From: Arbacia lixula
Lineage: Eukaryota > Echinodermata > Echinoidea > Arbacioida > Arbaciidae
Length of the DNA stretch: 64,000 bases
NCBI GenBank assembly: GCA_963669155.1
Contig: OZ022593.1
Coordinates: 12,923,427 to 12,987,426 of the forward strand
Direction: 5' to 3'
Of this stretch, positions 11,159-22,999 are shown piece by piece. Within the stretch, counting starts at the first letter, position 1, and each line of letters starts with the position of its first letter. The position numbers were made by a program, and so were the translations under genes. Under the pieces are notes generated by a model. The model searched no databases, was not told where the DNA came from, and was given only the letters and a program-made list of their open reading frames with translations.

Positions 11159-12422
11159 GATTTCTGATGTTGTTATCTTTTCAAAGAGTATTAAAAATAT
11201 ATCCTTGCAGATTGTCAACAAGTTTCTTTCTATAACGGTGGTAATTTTCTTTTTTGATTTAAAGAAATGTGCAATTTATGACAAAATCACATGGGAGGGG
11301 GGGGGGGGAGGGGGGGGAATTTGTTGCCCAAATGTATCCTGAAAGTGACCCGAGAGCCTTCTAAATCTGATACAATCTTGTAGTAACATGAAGTATGATA
11401 TGACATCTTATATGCTGTGAGATAATTGGCCATTGAAATGTTACTTTTCCATGGCGCTCGCTTTTCTCTTCGTCTCTCTCTCCCAACCTCTTCTTTCTCC
11501 ACCTCTCTCCCTCCATCCTCTCCCTCTCTCTCTCTACCCCCCCCCCCCCGCCTCTTTTTCTCTAAAGCCATCTTCGTTGTTCTTTTCTCTTCCGATGCAA
11601 GCATTCTTTCATATAAAGTACCGAGGTGGTGTCGTCATATGAACACGTTGTCAAGACACATTGGCTCTAAACAAACTTACTCGAATGAGAGGTTTACCTC
11701 TTCGATATTGTATATCGGGCTAGTGTCCGGCATTCTCAATTATATTCCCTGTTGTAATCAACGCTGGTTGTTCTGCCCGTATTGTTTAGGGCCATTTATC
11801 TTGACAATAATGCTCAAATGGCGTCACACTTAGGTACTCTATTTTCAGATAAGCAGACGTAGATGGTTGTTTATTTTCCCCACAATTTTTTTATTCTTGA
11901 ATGCATCAACATTTTCAAATTCATGACATATATCAATACATTAATGATGACACTGATCCATGTATAATCATGTAAATGCTAATTGTTTCGATGAAGGAAA
12001 CCCTCAAATATCTGTATTGCAGATGGAGAGAATTGTCCTAGTCAAAACTCAATTCAAACAGTTATGAAACACCTTGGCAATTGTCGACAAAAAACTCTCA
12101 ATATAAAAAAAATGTAACGTTTTTTTCTTACATATCATTCGCTGGCTGAGTCCCCAAGACCCCCCCCCCCCCTTCCCCCCAAAATACAACTAAAATCAGA
12201 GTAAGAAAGTAAGATAATTTATTACAAAATAAAATTTATAAATGAAAATGAGGGATGTTAAGTGGGATATGTAACAAACATACATATTTTTTTTATTTCA
12301 AAAAATAAAAATTTAAAACACATAAATATCATTTTATAATGCTGTCTTTATTAAACGCTTAGAAATATAACTTATTAAGTTCTTATTAATTCCATTCTTA
12401 AAAAGATAAGTAAATTTATATC

Positions 12423-12945
12423 CCTTCTATGAATATTCATGAGTATTCTAGGAACGTGATTGGTCAATTGATGCTCGAAGAGCTCCGGATATTTTTCACT
12501 ATTTTTTCCTGGGGAGGACTGCGCATGCTCTATTTACTATTTTCTTCCTTGGGACTACTGCGCATTCTCTCTACCTGAGCGGGCGTAAATTAGTGCGCGC
12601 ATGAATGCAGTGCGCGGTGTGTTGCGCATTTACCTGGGATGAACCGATATCGAGACAGAGAAAAAAAAGGCGACATACAACCACATGGTGTTACCGAAAA
12701 TTTTACTATTTTCTAAATAGTATTTATTAGTTATTATTTTACAAAAAGGATATAAAACAAATATACCAAGCATTGAGTTCGAAAGTATAGTGAAAATTAT
12801 CCATCTTCGGAGGGACTGGCATAAGTAACTATTTTTTCCTCGGGGGCTTCACCCCTCGGAAAAAAGTGGTTCTATGCCACTCCCTCCTCAGAATGATAAT
12901 TTCCACTATACAATCTCACAGCTTGGTATATTTGTATACTATACT
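12423..12945 (-). repeat. Right-arm-only insertion with nested hairpins
   Basis: The left arm is continuous at this site (near 5872-5880), while the right arm carries about 525 extra bases bordered by TATA-like sequence. Inside are nested inverted repeats: ATACCAAGC ... ATAGTGAAAATTATC against GATAATTTCCACTATA ... GCTTGGTAT, with an inner hairpin around 12820-12875. No coding frame is recognised. Probably a miniature element inserted after the duplication. Confidence 0.55.
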
Positions 12946-12953
12946 AGGATTCC

Positions 12954-13067
12954 TCATGCCATGGTCACAACCGGCCGTCCGTGTTTTTCTACGTGCGAGT
13001 TGGCAGCTTGCTTGCCAACTTCTACGATCCTTCCCTGCGTCGTCCTTGCGTCCGACGCAAGGAGTTT
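12954..13067 (-). CDS. Possible terminal exon, 37 codons (right arm)
   Basis: This is the inverted copy of 5752-5865. It has the same acceptor position, length and stop. K-M is replaced by A-R and one I by V. Both copies staying open is weak support for a coding origin. Confidence 0.3.
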   Translation of the reverse strand, partial: KLLASDARTTQGRIVEVGKQAANSHVEKHGRPVVTMA

Positions 13068-13654
13068 CTGCGAATCCCGACGCAGACCACAAGCAGAGAG
13101 AAGCATATATGTATATGTGAAGAAACATCTCGGGGGTAATCAAGAGAAAAACGAGCTGTACACTCTAAAATGCAAAGAAGCTAAGCCATTTGAAGCACCA
13201 ATTACATACTTTACACATGCCAACACTGATTCTGATGACATGAATATAAAGATATACAATGTACATGGTGGGTAGCTTATACCGTTGGAGATTCACATGC
13301 AATAGAATATCATTTTGAGAGAGAGAGAGAGAAATAGTTTGTTCAAGCATTGCTTCCCTCAATTAAATACAACCGTAATTATTCTTCTTCTTTTAACTAG
13401 AGAATGAATTCCATGTCGTCTTCTTGCATCAAGACTGTGTGTGCACTTTACATACTATTACTTGTAATTTTTTCTCTGATCCTTTCGGCACATTTTGTTA
13501 CTAAATTCATGACGATCGGACCTACCGTGCGGATATCAGATTACGTTTACCAAACACATTTCACTGAAATTTCGCTATTTTCCACATGGCTGAGCATGGA
13601 AAAAATCATTCAGGATGTTTTCCATTTTATGTAAATACTTTTCAAATAGGTATA

Positions 13655-13725
13655 ATTTTTCGGCGGTGGCACGCATGGGTTCAAAGAAATAAAGTTGTTT
13701 CATATCATTTCATAACACATCCCTG
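13655..13725 (+). mobile_element. hAT-like miniature element, 3' end fragment
   Basis: Matches the last 70 bases of the elements at 17730-18467 and 34225-34953: CGGTGGCACGCATGGGTTC, AAAGAAA and the terminal CATAACACATCCCTG. Confidence 0.6.
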
Positions 13726-14599
13726 GCTATATGCACGATCAAGCTACTTGCTCCTGGATGGGTCGCAGTGTCACAACTATCCACATTCCTGACTTTTCAC
13801 CAAAAAGAGCGTGAGGCTCTACAATAAAATTAAAGAAAAATAACCTTAATTAACTATATGTCTTAAAAACACCAAGTTCGCTCTTTATGATGAAACACAA
13901 ATGTGACATAGAACATGAAACGCAGGATAGAGAATATAGCATCGAAGTGGTGATGCCACATGAGCATGTTGTCAAGACAATCGGCTTAAACTCACTACAG
14001 TGAGAGGTTTAGCGGTCCGATATTGTCTATTGGTTGATAATGATGTGCGAGTTTCGGCATGTAAACAATTAAGATTGGCGGTTATTTCTGACCAGTCAAT
14101 CCTAAAGCTCGCAGTTTAATCAAGAGAGAGATGTGTCGCTGTTATTTATATAGGACATGTGTGGAGTTACCACGATGTTCCTTTGTGGGGAAAGTCCTCC
14201 CTTCAATAAACTCTCCTTAAGGAGAGATGTAGCGTTGATTAGTTGAGCTTCCTCTGCGCGTTCTCTTCAAATCGTGCCAAAGCCCATCCGTTAATTCATC
14301 GTGACCCTTATTTTAGGGAAGATTTAGAGTTCATTTGTTGCGCTAGCTCATCAGGCTCTCTCTCTCTCCCTTACCCTTTTGTCAAGTTTCGCAAAAGTCA
14401 ATCCTATAATTGCATCTCTGGTAGGAGAGGTTTCTTGTTCATTTGTCAAGCTGGCTGCGCGGATTAATTTTCTCCCTCACTCATCCTTCGTTAAGTCGTG
14501 CCAAAGTCCATCCTACATTCTCTAGTGACCACTCCTTTAGGAAGATTTAGCCTAGTATTCATTTGTTGAGCTCCGCGAGTTGTCGACATCTCCCTCACT

Positions 14600-14852
14600 C
14601 ATTCTACTTTAATTCGGCCTGCTTTGGCGCTTCTTACAGTAGCGTCCCCGCCGGTGACGGAAGGATAGGTCACTGTGCTTCGCAAAGTGGGGAGCTCTGC
14701 AACACTTGACGTCAAGGTCGCTCTTCAGATAGATGCTTGCGCCACTGCTCGAACAACTCGTCGTTTTCCATGGCAGTGGCGATCGGGTCATCGCGAGAGA
14801 AGAGGTTCAGGGCGGGCGCCCTGACCGGGCGGCCAGTAAAGATTTCATTTAC
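14600..14852 (-). pseudogene. DUF829/TMEM53-like exon B (right arm)
   Basis: This is the mirrored copy of exon B. The acceptor and the V-N-E-I-F-T-G-R-P-V-R-A-P plus L-N-L-F-S-R-D-D-P block are kept. The frame shifts about where the left copy reads H-L-E-S-D-L, and roughly 75 bases that encode E-E-D-I-Y-G-F in the left copy are missing. The two copies are therefore broken in different ways. Confidence 0.4.
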
Positions 14853-15355
14853 CTGAAGGACAACGCAGAACAAAAGGACCGTTAATAAACTCCGTTTCTT
14901 TGGATATTCTTATGGAATTCTCGCTTTCCTTCATACATTAATGAATCATTATGAAGTATTCTCCAAGATCCAAATTACTGCTTAGTTATGCCTTGTAATA
15001 AATAATATTCCAAAATGTTATAAATATATGGCTTATTGGAGACCGAGTCTCTGCGAGACTAGACGGGTCTCCGAGGAGTCATGGTGAATTGAAATGTGTT
15101 TGATTGTTTGAATACTTTTTTAAAGTCTCGTGGCTATTCTCGGTAACTTATCTGTGATGTCCCCGAAACATCTCCACCAATGAGACAAACCTTTACCCTT
15201 TACCAGGCCCTGAAAACCACATTGGCTTACTACATATCTTCGTGTCAATGGTAATGCGAGAGTTAACCCATACATTACCAGTCCCTGACAATTCCATTGG
15301 CTTACTACACATCTTCACGCCAATATTCACGAGAGAGTTCACCCTTCAAGCTCAC

Positions 15356-15481
15356 CTTGACGATGCTATCCATGGTGTACTTGTTGTTGGTCAGCCCAAA
15401 GTAGGTCTCTGCAATCCTCTTGATGACAAACTGGTGGAGGAGTTGTTGGCGGCCTGCGAGTAGATATCCTCGTGGCTATCC
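15356..15481 (-). pseudogene. DUF829/TMEM53-like exon A (right arm)
   Basis: This is the mirrored copy of 1606-1731 with the same splice borders. It keeps H-Q-F-V-I-K-R-I-A-E-T-Y-F-G-L-T-N-N-K, where the left copy has H-K and F-V-L. The same early stop and frame conflict are present, so that damage probably predates the inverted duplication. Confidence 0.4.
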
Positions 15482-16319
15482 CTGGAGAAAACACAATAGT
15501 CCAGGATATGACCAACGATGCGGTATCACACCGACGCAAGGGCGGAAATCGATCGTTCCTCGAAGATGGGGGAGACATGTTTTTCCTCAAGAGGGTAACC
15601 GCTGAGTGGGGTAAGGGGGGGGGGGGGGTGCTAGGGATGATGTTTTTCCATATATTTTTTTTAATCCCGCCCAGTCTCTGAAAGTGCTGTCAATGGGTGT
15701 GTGTGTGTGTGGGGGGGGGGGGGCAGTGGGGAGGGATTTTTTTCTCCGAAAGTGCTATCAGTTCGGGGGGGGGGGGGGAGCAGCCATGATTTCTCTTCCG
15801 GCTTTGCACAACTTTAAAAGTACGCGCCTGTACACGGCAAAAATGGGGGTGGGAGACATTTGATAGAAATAAACAAATTTGAACCAAAATAAGCAAAGGG
15901 TATGGAAATTGGAAGGGGGCAACCCCGTAAAAAACCCATTATATACTATTAATAGATCTATAAAAATAAACAAATATATACCTTACATTAAACATAACAA
16001 CTAGAGGGATTAAACCCTAACCTCCCCCCCCCCCCCCCTCCCAAAAAAAAATCGGTCCCGTCTTGACCACCAGCACATCGAATCTAGAACAATTGAAAAT
16101 AATGATAGCATTGAAACATGTATTACATCAACATATGAATCAACGTAGGAAAAGATAAATGAATAGTATCTGATCGGCAAAAGCGACGATTGATGAAAAT
16201 CGGCACAACATGAGTATTGCAGAGATGTAGGTATAAACAATAGAGAAAAGGGTTTGCCCGTAAAAGCCTCAGTGGCTTGATACATTGGGTACACCCGTGT
16301 TGCATAACATGAAGATAAA

Positions 16320-16978
16320 TAAAATAGTTCCACCGGGGAGCTAAAGCTGTTAACTTATTTTATTCCATGTTGCCCCAGGTAGTAAGGAGTACTTAGAGAG
16401 GAGGAATGCTGTACGTTGATTTTTAAAAGAGTTACTAAACTGAGCATTCTGTATGTGGGTTGGTAATGAATTCCAGATTACTGGACCTAAACAACGGACT
16501 GATTTGGAAAGAGTATTTGTATTAACTCTCCACCTGTGGAATTTAACAGACTGACGGTAATTGTACTAATGAATTTCAGCATTCAATGAAAACATGTGCA
16601 TGAGATAAGAAGGTAGAGAGTTTGAAAATTATCTGCGCATTAAACAGGCAGCTTGTATCGCATTTAACGGTCGAATAGGGGGAAAGAAGGTTATAAGCAC
16701 TTCAAGATATGTAACCACAGAACATTGCTTAATTCTAAGGTTGTTGATGTATAAGGGAGCATCATTATAACACGTATTTAGGTTTGGGCTATGTCTGAAA
16801 ACAACAAATTGAGTTTTTAAAAGGTTTAGAGTTAATCTATTGCACAAAAGCCAATTATGAACATGCATTAAACATGTTAAATGAACATTCACTCTATTGA
16901 TCAAAATGACAAAGCTTTCCTCAGAGGCAACTAAAACAGTGTTGTCTGCAACATGAACGTAGTCAAATAAACTGTGCT
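16320..16978 (-). mobile_element. CR1/L2-like LINE 3' fragment (right arm)
   Basis: This is the inverted copy of 91-760. On the minus strand 16904-16629 reads I-N-R-V-N-V-H-L-T-C, then L-T-L-N-L-L-K-T-Q-F-V-V-F-R and V-V-T-Y-L-E-V-L-I, the reverse-transcriptase stretch just after the YADD box in CR1/L2-type LINEs. It is truncated and broken. Confidence 0.65.
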
Positions 16979-17048
16979 CCTACAAGGAAAACAAAACGAA
17001 TTCATGAGGAATAAGAAAAAGCTGAAAGAAAGCGGGTTTTCCTTCCAG

Positions 17049-17164
17049 GAGGACCTCACGACGACGACACTGAGCTGCTCCTGACGACGAGTGACCACGA
17101 CAAAGTGTCGGCTGCCTGGACCATTGACGCCGCTTTACCGACAGTCGACGGAAAAAACAACTGA
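17049..17164 (+). CDS. Orphan terminal exon of an unknown gene
   Basis: The acceptor TTTTCCTTCCAG is followed by a GC-rich frame that enters in phase 1 and stops at TGA 17162-17164. It reads G-P-H-D-D-D-T-E-L-L-L-T-T-S-D-H-D-K-V, then A-A-W-T-I-D-A and ends V-D-G-K-N-N. The other frames hit stops early. It sits about 70 bases outside the right arm of IR1, so its upstream exons were probably separated by that rearrangement or lie elsewhere. I do not recognise the protein. Confidence 0.4.
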
Positions 17165-17729
17165 AGAAGAGGAGTTTTAATTAAAACGATCTTTCCAAAC
17201 TATAACCATCAACTTAGCAAACAATACCGAATGCTCAATATCAATATCTTGCATATAATCATTATCAGTGGATGATCATTTTCATTATGAAAGATACAGC
17301 TTTGTGATGATAGTTGTTCTGGTATACTGAGCATTAAGTACATGTATGCAGACGACGCCAGACAGCAAAGCGACAATATGTATGATTTCTTTGTCTATAT
17401 TCGTCTCAAGGTAAAGGAAAATTCATGTTGTCATGTTAATATATAATCTCTTTCAAATGTATGCATGTATTTCGATTACAATGGTCACACATACGATTCA
17501 GTATGTAGTTTGACTCTATTTGTGATCTTTCTATGATTTCACCAAATGCATTGCAACACCTCCACGAATCCTGATAAAGCATGTTTGTAATTTTAAATTG
17601 TATTAATTGTTTTATTTTTTAATTCATTCGCTGTTAATTATATCTTTTATTTGCCTTAGTAATTTCAAGTCATTTCGCTGTAATTAAATTTCATATCAGT
17701 GCATTTGCATAACGTTAATACCCCTTTAG
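17165..17729. other. AT-rich non-coding stretch
   Basis: No supported gene, repeat or RNA seen. Part may be the 3' untranslated region of the exon ending at 17164. Confidence 0.4.
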
Positions 17730-18467
17730 CAGGGATGTGTTAGGAAGGAGGGACAACTCGAGCATAATACATTCAAACATCTGTATGGATACTATAAGCG
17801 TGCTAATGAATGCCAAAAGCACTCCACAATCACTGCAATGATTTGACGTCCCATGAGCGCCACCGACATTTAGCTGTATTTAACTTGGAAAGCAATATCT
17901 TTAATTCTCTATTTTGTCTCTCGAAGCTGTGTTTCTCATCAAATTTTCATTTTGCAATTTTCAAGAAAGTTTAGGACAGCACCACTAAAGATCCTGGACT
18001 CGGTTTTCTTCTAAATAATTGTTGAATGATGCACGAACGAAGATATAAGATATTATTCTTACTAACACAATTAAAAAGTTTCTGCACTTTCCGCAGATTT
18101 CCGCAAATGTGGGAATCAATCATTATCAACATCATATCTTAAGCTGTTTATTTCCATTATCACAATTTGCGTGCATTTGCGTGCAGCTGAGATACTTGAA
18201 TAGAAAAAAAAACTGGTTATTTTTGTTCTCTAATATATCTTTTACTCACAAAAGTATTGAAGCAATCCAGTAGAACTGGACAAGCAAAAAAAAAAGACTC
18301 TACATTTCTTTTGTTCTCTCTGTGAAACCGTTGCTACGAAATCCTGTTCGTTATTGTTAAAACACCTGAAAAGCACATGCTGAGACCACATCATTTTTGT
18401 CGGTGGCACACAAGGGTTCAAAGAAAGAAAGAAAGCTGTTTCGTATCCTTCCATATCACATCCCTGC
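17730..18467 (+). mobile_element. hAT-like miniature element (copy 1)
   Basis: Terminal inverted repeats read CAGGGATGTGTTAGGAAGG and, inverted, CAGGGATGTGATATGGAAGG. Length and internal text match the element at 34225-34953, and fragments lie at 13655-13725 and 25150-25279. CAGGG-type ends are typical of hAT elements. No transposase frame is present. Confidence 0.75.
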
Positions 18468-18699
18468 CTATAATAAGAACAGTGTAGTCTTCACTGGTAT
18501 TTTGTGTTCAACCCTTCCTGTATTGTATGTATTTTTTTCTCTAATTTTAAAGCACTCATTCCGATGCCGCTGAAGCTGTAGTTGTTAGCAGCTGTTACTT
18601 TGTCGATGAACGATACTGTAGGGACACCAATAGATAATGAGGACACTGGTTTAACCCCATCCACAAAGTGCTATTTCTACTGACCGGACGAACTAAACA

Positions 18700-20374
18700 A
18701 TAAGATCAATAGGCTTAATTATGGGTTTAGTCTGTTGCACCTGAATGCACGTAGCTTAAATCGTAAATTTGACTTTAATGTCATTTCAAAATCCATTCTC
18801 GGCTATATGTATTAGTGAAACATGGCTACACGATAAATCGCATACAGTAGTTATTTTGTTATGCAAACTAGAACGGTATGGAATACTGGGTATACCATTA
18901 AAATGATTTCAAGATTATCTGTCAGATAGGAAACAATTTATTCAAATTGATTGTGAGCAATCTGAAATTTTGATATTACGATGTGGTGTACCCAAGGGCC
19001 AATTCTTGGTCCCCTGTTTTTCAATGTCTTTATCAATGACACCATAAATACTTCTGCTGAGTTGTTCTATATATAATATTTGCTGACGATACAAACATAC
19101 TGTATGCGCACAAAGATTTCGATCAACTTATCAATAATGTAAATAACGAATTATCGAAGCTTAAATAATAGTTTAATTGCAATAAATTATCTCTGAACCT
19201 ATCCAAGACTAATCACATAATTTTCAGAAGACTAAGAACTGTCATAGCTGATAATTAATGTAACATCGAGACTGGAAACTGCAAAATAGAGCGTAAGTAC
19301 AGTACAAAGTTTTTGGGAGTCATGATAGACAAGCATCTCAACTGCAAAAGTTATCTCTTTGCGAAATTTGTCTCTTCGGTAGCCAAATCTATTGGGATAA
19401 TATATAAACTTAAAGATTTTCTCCCTGAACTGGCTCTGATAATATTGTATAATTCCTTATTTCTTTCACATTTATTTTACTGTAATACTGCATGGGCCAA
19501 AAGCAACCGGAAGAATATGAGTTAAATATCCGTCTCCAAAAGAAAGCGGTACGATTATTTATTGTCTTCACTTTCTTGCTCACACGGCTCTCCTATTTCA
19601 AAGACAAAACCTACTTAAAGTGAATGGTATAAATTGTCTGCACACTACAATATTCATCGATAAACTAGAGCATGGACTCTTCCCTCCAAATTTCACATCA
19701 ATGTTTAAACAGAATTCCGATTTGCACCAATATAATACCCAAATTGCAAACGATTTTCACTAACTTAACCCAAAGATCATTTTACCATATAAATCAATTA
19801 AGCACAGTGGTCTACACTCTGTCAACAGAGACCAAAATGTGCTCTTCATTTTTTTTGTTTGTAAAAAAATAAGTTGCTTCTCACATATACTTGATTTTAA
19901 AAAAGGTGCACGATTTCAAAGTTTGATTTCCTGTCTTCTTTTATTCGAATTATATTAATTCAGATATACTAACGCTGTTATCAAAGTACGACCTGTAACT
20001 AGGCTCGGACAGAGGGAAGAGGGTAGAGCATGGGGGCGTAACGTTAGGTTATTGTAATTAATTGGTAAGATTAATTTGCCATACATATGTGTAGTTTGTA
20101 TTAGTAGTGTTATGCATAGCAAACAAACCAACCATTTAATGTCATATACCATATCGGGCTGAATAATTTTGTTAAGCCATTGAGCGTTTAATTTCAGTCC
20201 ATTTTCCAATCTAGTAAGCTGTGAAATACTGTATCGTGTACATAATGTATTGCACTTTGTAGAACTAAACTTCAAATGTATTGATTTTGTTATTACCCAT
20301 TTTATTACCCATATTGTACAATGCATTATTTTCATATTGGAAATCAATTTTATCTTGAATCTTGAATCTTGAAA
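18700..20374 (+). mobile_element. CR1/L2-like LINE, broken
   Basis: Translation gives L-L-H-L-N-A-R-S-L at 18735 (endonuclease start), then a jump into reverse transcriptase: D-Y-L-S-D-R-K-Q-F, a V-P-Q-G-like box, F-A-D-D-T-N-I-L-Y, L-S-L-N-L-S-K-T, F-L-G-V-M-I-D and Y-C-N-T-A-W. Most of the endonuclease is deleted and several stops are present. The 3' end shows a short tandem tail of TTGAATC units at about 20353-20373, as CR1/L2-type LINEs often have. Confidence 0.8.
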
Positions 20375-20880
20375 ATATTATTGATGTATATTAGCTACAA
20401 TAAAGAACCAAGAATCGAACCCTGTGGTACACCAGAAATTAGAAGTATGCGAGTTATAAACAGTGTTTTGTTTTCTGTCAGTTTGTTAGCTTTGAAACCA
20501 AAGATGTGGTATGCCCCAAATCCCGTAATAACGCAAGTTTGCTAAAAGTATTGGATGAGACAGGGTATCAAATGCTTTTGATATATCCATAAAAATAGTT
20601 ATTGAATGCTTATTCAGATTTAAATCATTCATAATTTTATCATAAAGATTGATTAAAGCAAATTCGGTAGAGCAATTCGTATTACACACCAAGAAATTGT
20701 AGATACGATTGTATATTAAAGAACTCTCCCAAGTACCTTAGAAAAAAATGGAAGGATAGAAATGGGTATGTAACTGCTACAATCTGAAGTGAGGCCTTTC
20801 GTGAATATCAGTACAACGTTTGGCGATTTTCATTTTAGATGGGAATACACCAGTTTGTATTGACAGATTGCGTATGTATG
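20375..20880 (-). mobile_element. CR1/L2-like LINE, reverse-transcriptase part (minus strand)
   Basis: Minus-strand text: K-M-K-I-A-K-R, then I-T-I-F-M-D-I-S-K-A-F-D-T-L-S-H, L-R-Y-Y-G-I and G-V-P-Q-G-S-I-L-G. These are reverse-transcriptase motifs 1-4. It is cut at 20375 exactly where the plus-strand LINE ends, and continues upstream at 23000-23830 beyond an RTE-like insertion. Confidence 0.8.
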
Positions 20881-20884
20881 CACA

Positions 20885-22955
20885 CAACTTCTAGCTTGTT
20901 ATAGGTGATTTCAACTCCAGAGTAGGCCTTGATAAAGCACCATATTCTTATCATGACCACACTAATAGAAATGGAGAACAACTACTTGACTATCAACTAG
21001 AGAATCATTTAATCATTTCAAACACTACCTTCCAGAAAAAGTCAACCAAATTATGGACATGTGAACTACCAACCGGACATAAAGCACAAGTGGATTATAT
21101 TCCCATCAGAAGAACATGGAAAAAACAGTATCATTCTCTAGCATTGGATCAGACCACACTATAGTTACAGCAAAAATCAGCTAACACTAATACAGTTCAG
21201 AAGAAGATAAGGGATGACTGGAATAAGCTAAAGTTGGACACAGAACTACAAGAAAGATACACTGTTGAAATCAGGAACAATATGCCCTGCTATCCCTAGA
21301 TGACAGCTGCGATAAGACAGTAAACTATAGCCACTTAATTCAGGCAAACTAGGAAGCAGCCGAGAAAGTGATGCCCAAAGTCCCTAAGAAGTAACATAGG
21401 GCACTGTGCTATGATGGAAGAGTGGAAAAAGCGAGGCAGGTATTAAATGAAGTAAACAAGATACATGTAACGGAAAACACCAGAGACACTCATTGAATTT
21501 GAAAGGTGTAAAGACAATTTGGATGAGGCATATGATAAGGCAAATGGTGAATGTGTGGAGCAGAAACTAAAGGAATTTGAAGAAGCCAATATGAACCAGA
21601 AACAGCAAACGACTTGGCAATTAATCAGTGAGGTTAGTGGAAGGAAAAGGACAAGAGCTGGTAGATTGCAAGGTAGCACAAAAGAGGAGCGGATAGGCTG
21701 CTGGTATGACCACTTTAAAACACTTTTGGGGAATCCTTCCAATGTCATAGATAAAGGTGAGGAAAACCCACAAATCCTTAGTGAGCTCTCAATCCGAACT
21801 GATGCTTTTGAGATAGAAGAATATAATAAGGCGAAGAAGGTTACAAAAAAAGGCAAACGTTGTGGAAAGGATGGCATCCCACCAGAAGTCATCAAAAGAT
21901 GTGAGAATGATAAAATCATACTTAAATTCTGTAACGATGCACTTCTCAACAGAAGAATTCCTAAACAATGGTCCTTACTGAATCTGGTTTTAGTGCCTAA
22001 AGCACGAAGCAACACATCCAGTTATAGAGGAATTAGCTTGAGCTCTCTCGTGGCAAAGACATACAACATGATGATCCTGGACAGATTGAGACCCCATTTA
22101 GAGACAAAATTAATACCAAATTAAAGCAGTTTTAGAGAAGGTCGATCTACTACAAAACGAAGAATTCTAGAAGGCATTAAGGATAAGAACTTACCAGCTA
22201 TCATAACCTTTCTTGACTTTGCCGACGATATTTCACTTCTCTCGGATACTATATCCCAAACTCAGGAACTCCTGAACGCAGTTGAAACAGCAGCATTAAA
22301 AGTTGGATTGCATATGAATGCAAAGAAAACTTAATTCATGACATTCAACCAATCACATGAGACTCATATCCAAACACAAAACGGCACATTTCTTAAAGAA
22401 GTTCAAGACCTCAAATATCTCGGAGCATGAGTCCAAAACACAGAAAACGACATTAAGATCCGGAAAGTCATGGCATGGAGTGCATGTAATAAGCTCAACA
22501 ACACCTGGAGCTCAAAATTACCATGGAATATTAAGACACAATTCTTCCAGGCTACTGTTGAAAGTGTGCTTCTGTATGGTTCAGAAACATGGACCATTAC
22601 TAACAGAACTGGCAAGTCTCTGGATGGATGTTACACCAGAATGCTGCGAAAAGCACTTGATATAAGTTGGAAGGCCCACAAAGAGCTCTATGGTGACCTT
22701 CCAAAGATAACAACATCTATCAGAAAGAGGCGACTACAGTTTGCAGGCCATTGCAAAAGAGGGGTGGGGAAAACTGTAATTGATTTATTAACTTGGAACC
22801 CATTACATGGCAAACGACTACCTGGACGACCCGCTAAGACATTCATCAATTATATGACACTGGCATTACAACAGCAGAGATGGAAGCCTGCATGCAAGAG
22901 AGGAGACTTTGGAGAGCTATCATAGGAGTTTTGTCAGCATACGGATGAGTGAGTG
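20885..22955 (+). mobile_element. RTE-like LINE with internal deletion, inserted in a CR1-like LINE
   Basis: It starts in the endonuclease (I-G-D-F-N-S-R-V-G, then Q-V-D-Y-I-P-I-R-R), continues with the long frame at 21519-22124 (G-K-R-C-G-K-D-G-I-P-P-E-V, then S-S-Y-R-G-I-S-L-S-S) and ends with the frame at 22470-22925 (R-R-L-Q-F-A-G-H-C, then G-R-P-A-K-T). Reverse transcriptase is shortened: L-D-F near 22216 runs straight into A-D-D, with motifs between them missing. The 3' tail is an ATGAGTGA-type short repeat. A few stops remain, so it is a dead but relatively young copy. Confidence 0.8.
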
Positions 22956-22999
22956 AATGAGTGATATGTATGCCAAAGGTCTGCGAATAAAGTATATAC

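Larger units (their letters stand above)
10187..16978 (-). repeat. Large inverted repeat IR1, right arm
   Basis: This is the partner of 93-8213. Here the Gypsy LTR and leader run straight on into gag in the core, so this arm probably keeps the original arrangement and the left arm is the inverted copy. A block of about 525 bp at 12423-12945 is found only in this arm. The outer end at 16978 abuts unique sequence leading to a terminal exon at 17049. Confidence 0.9.
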
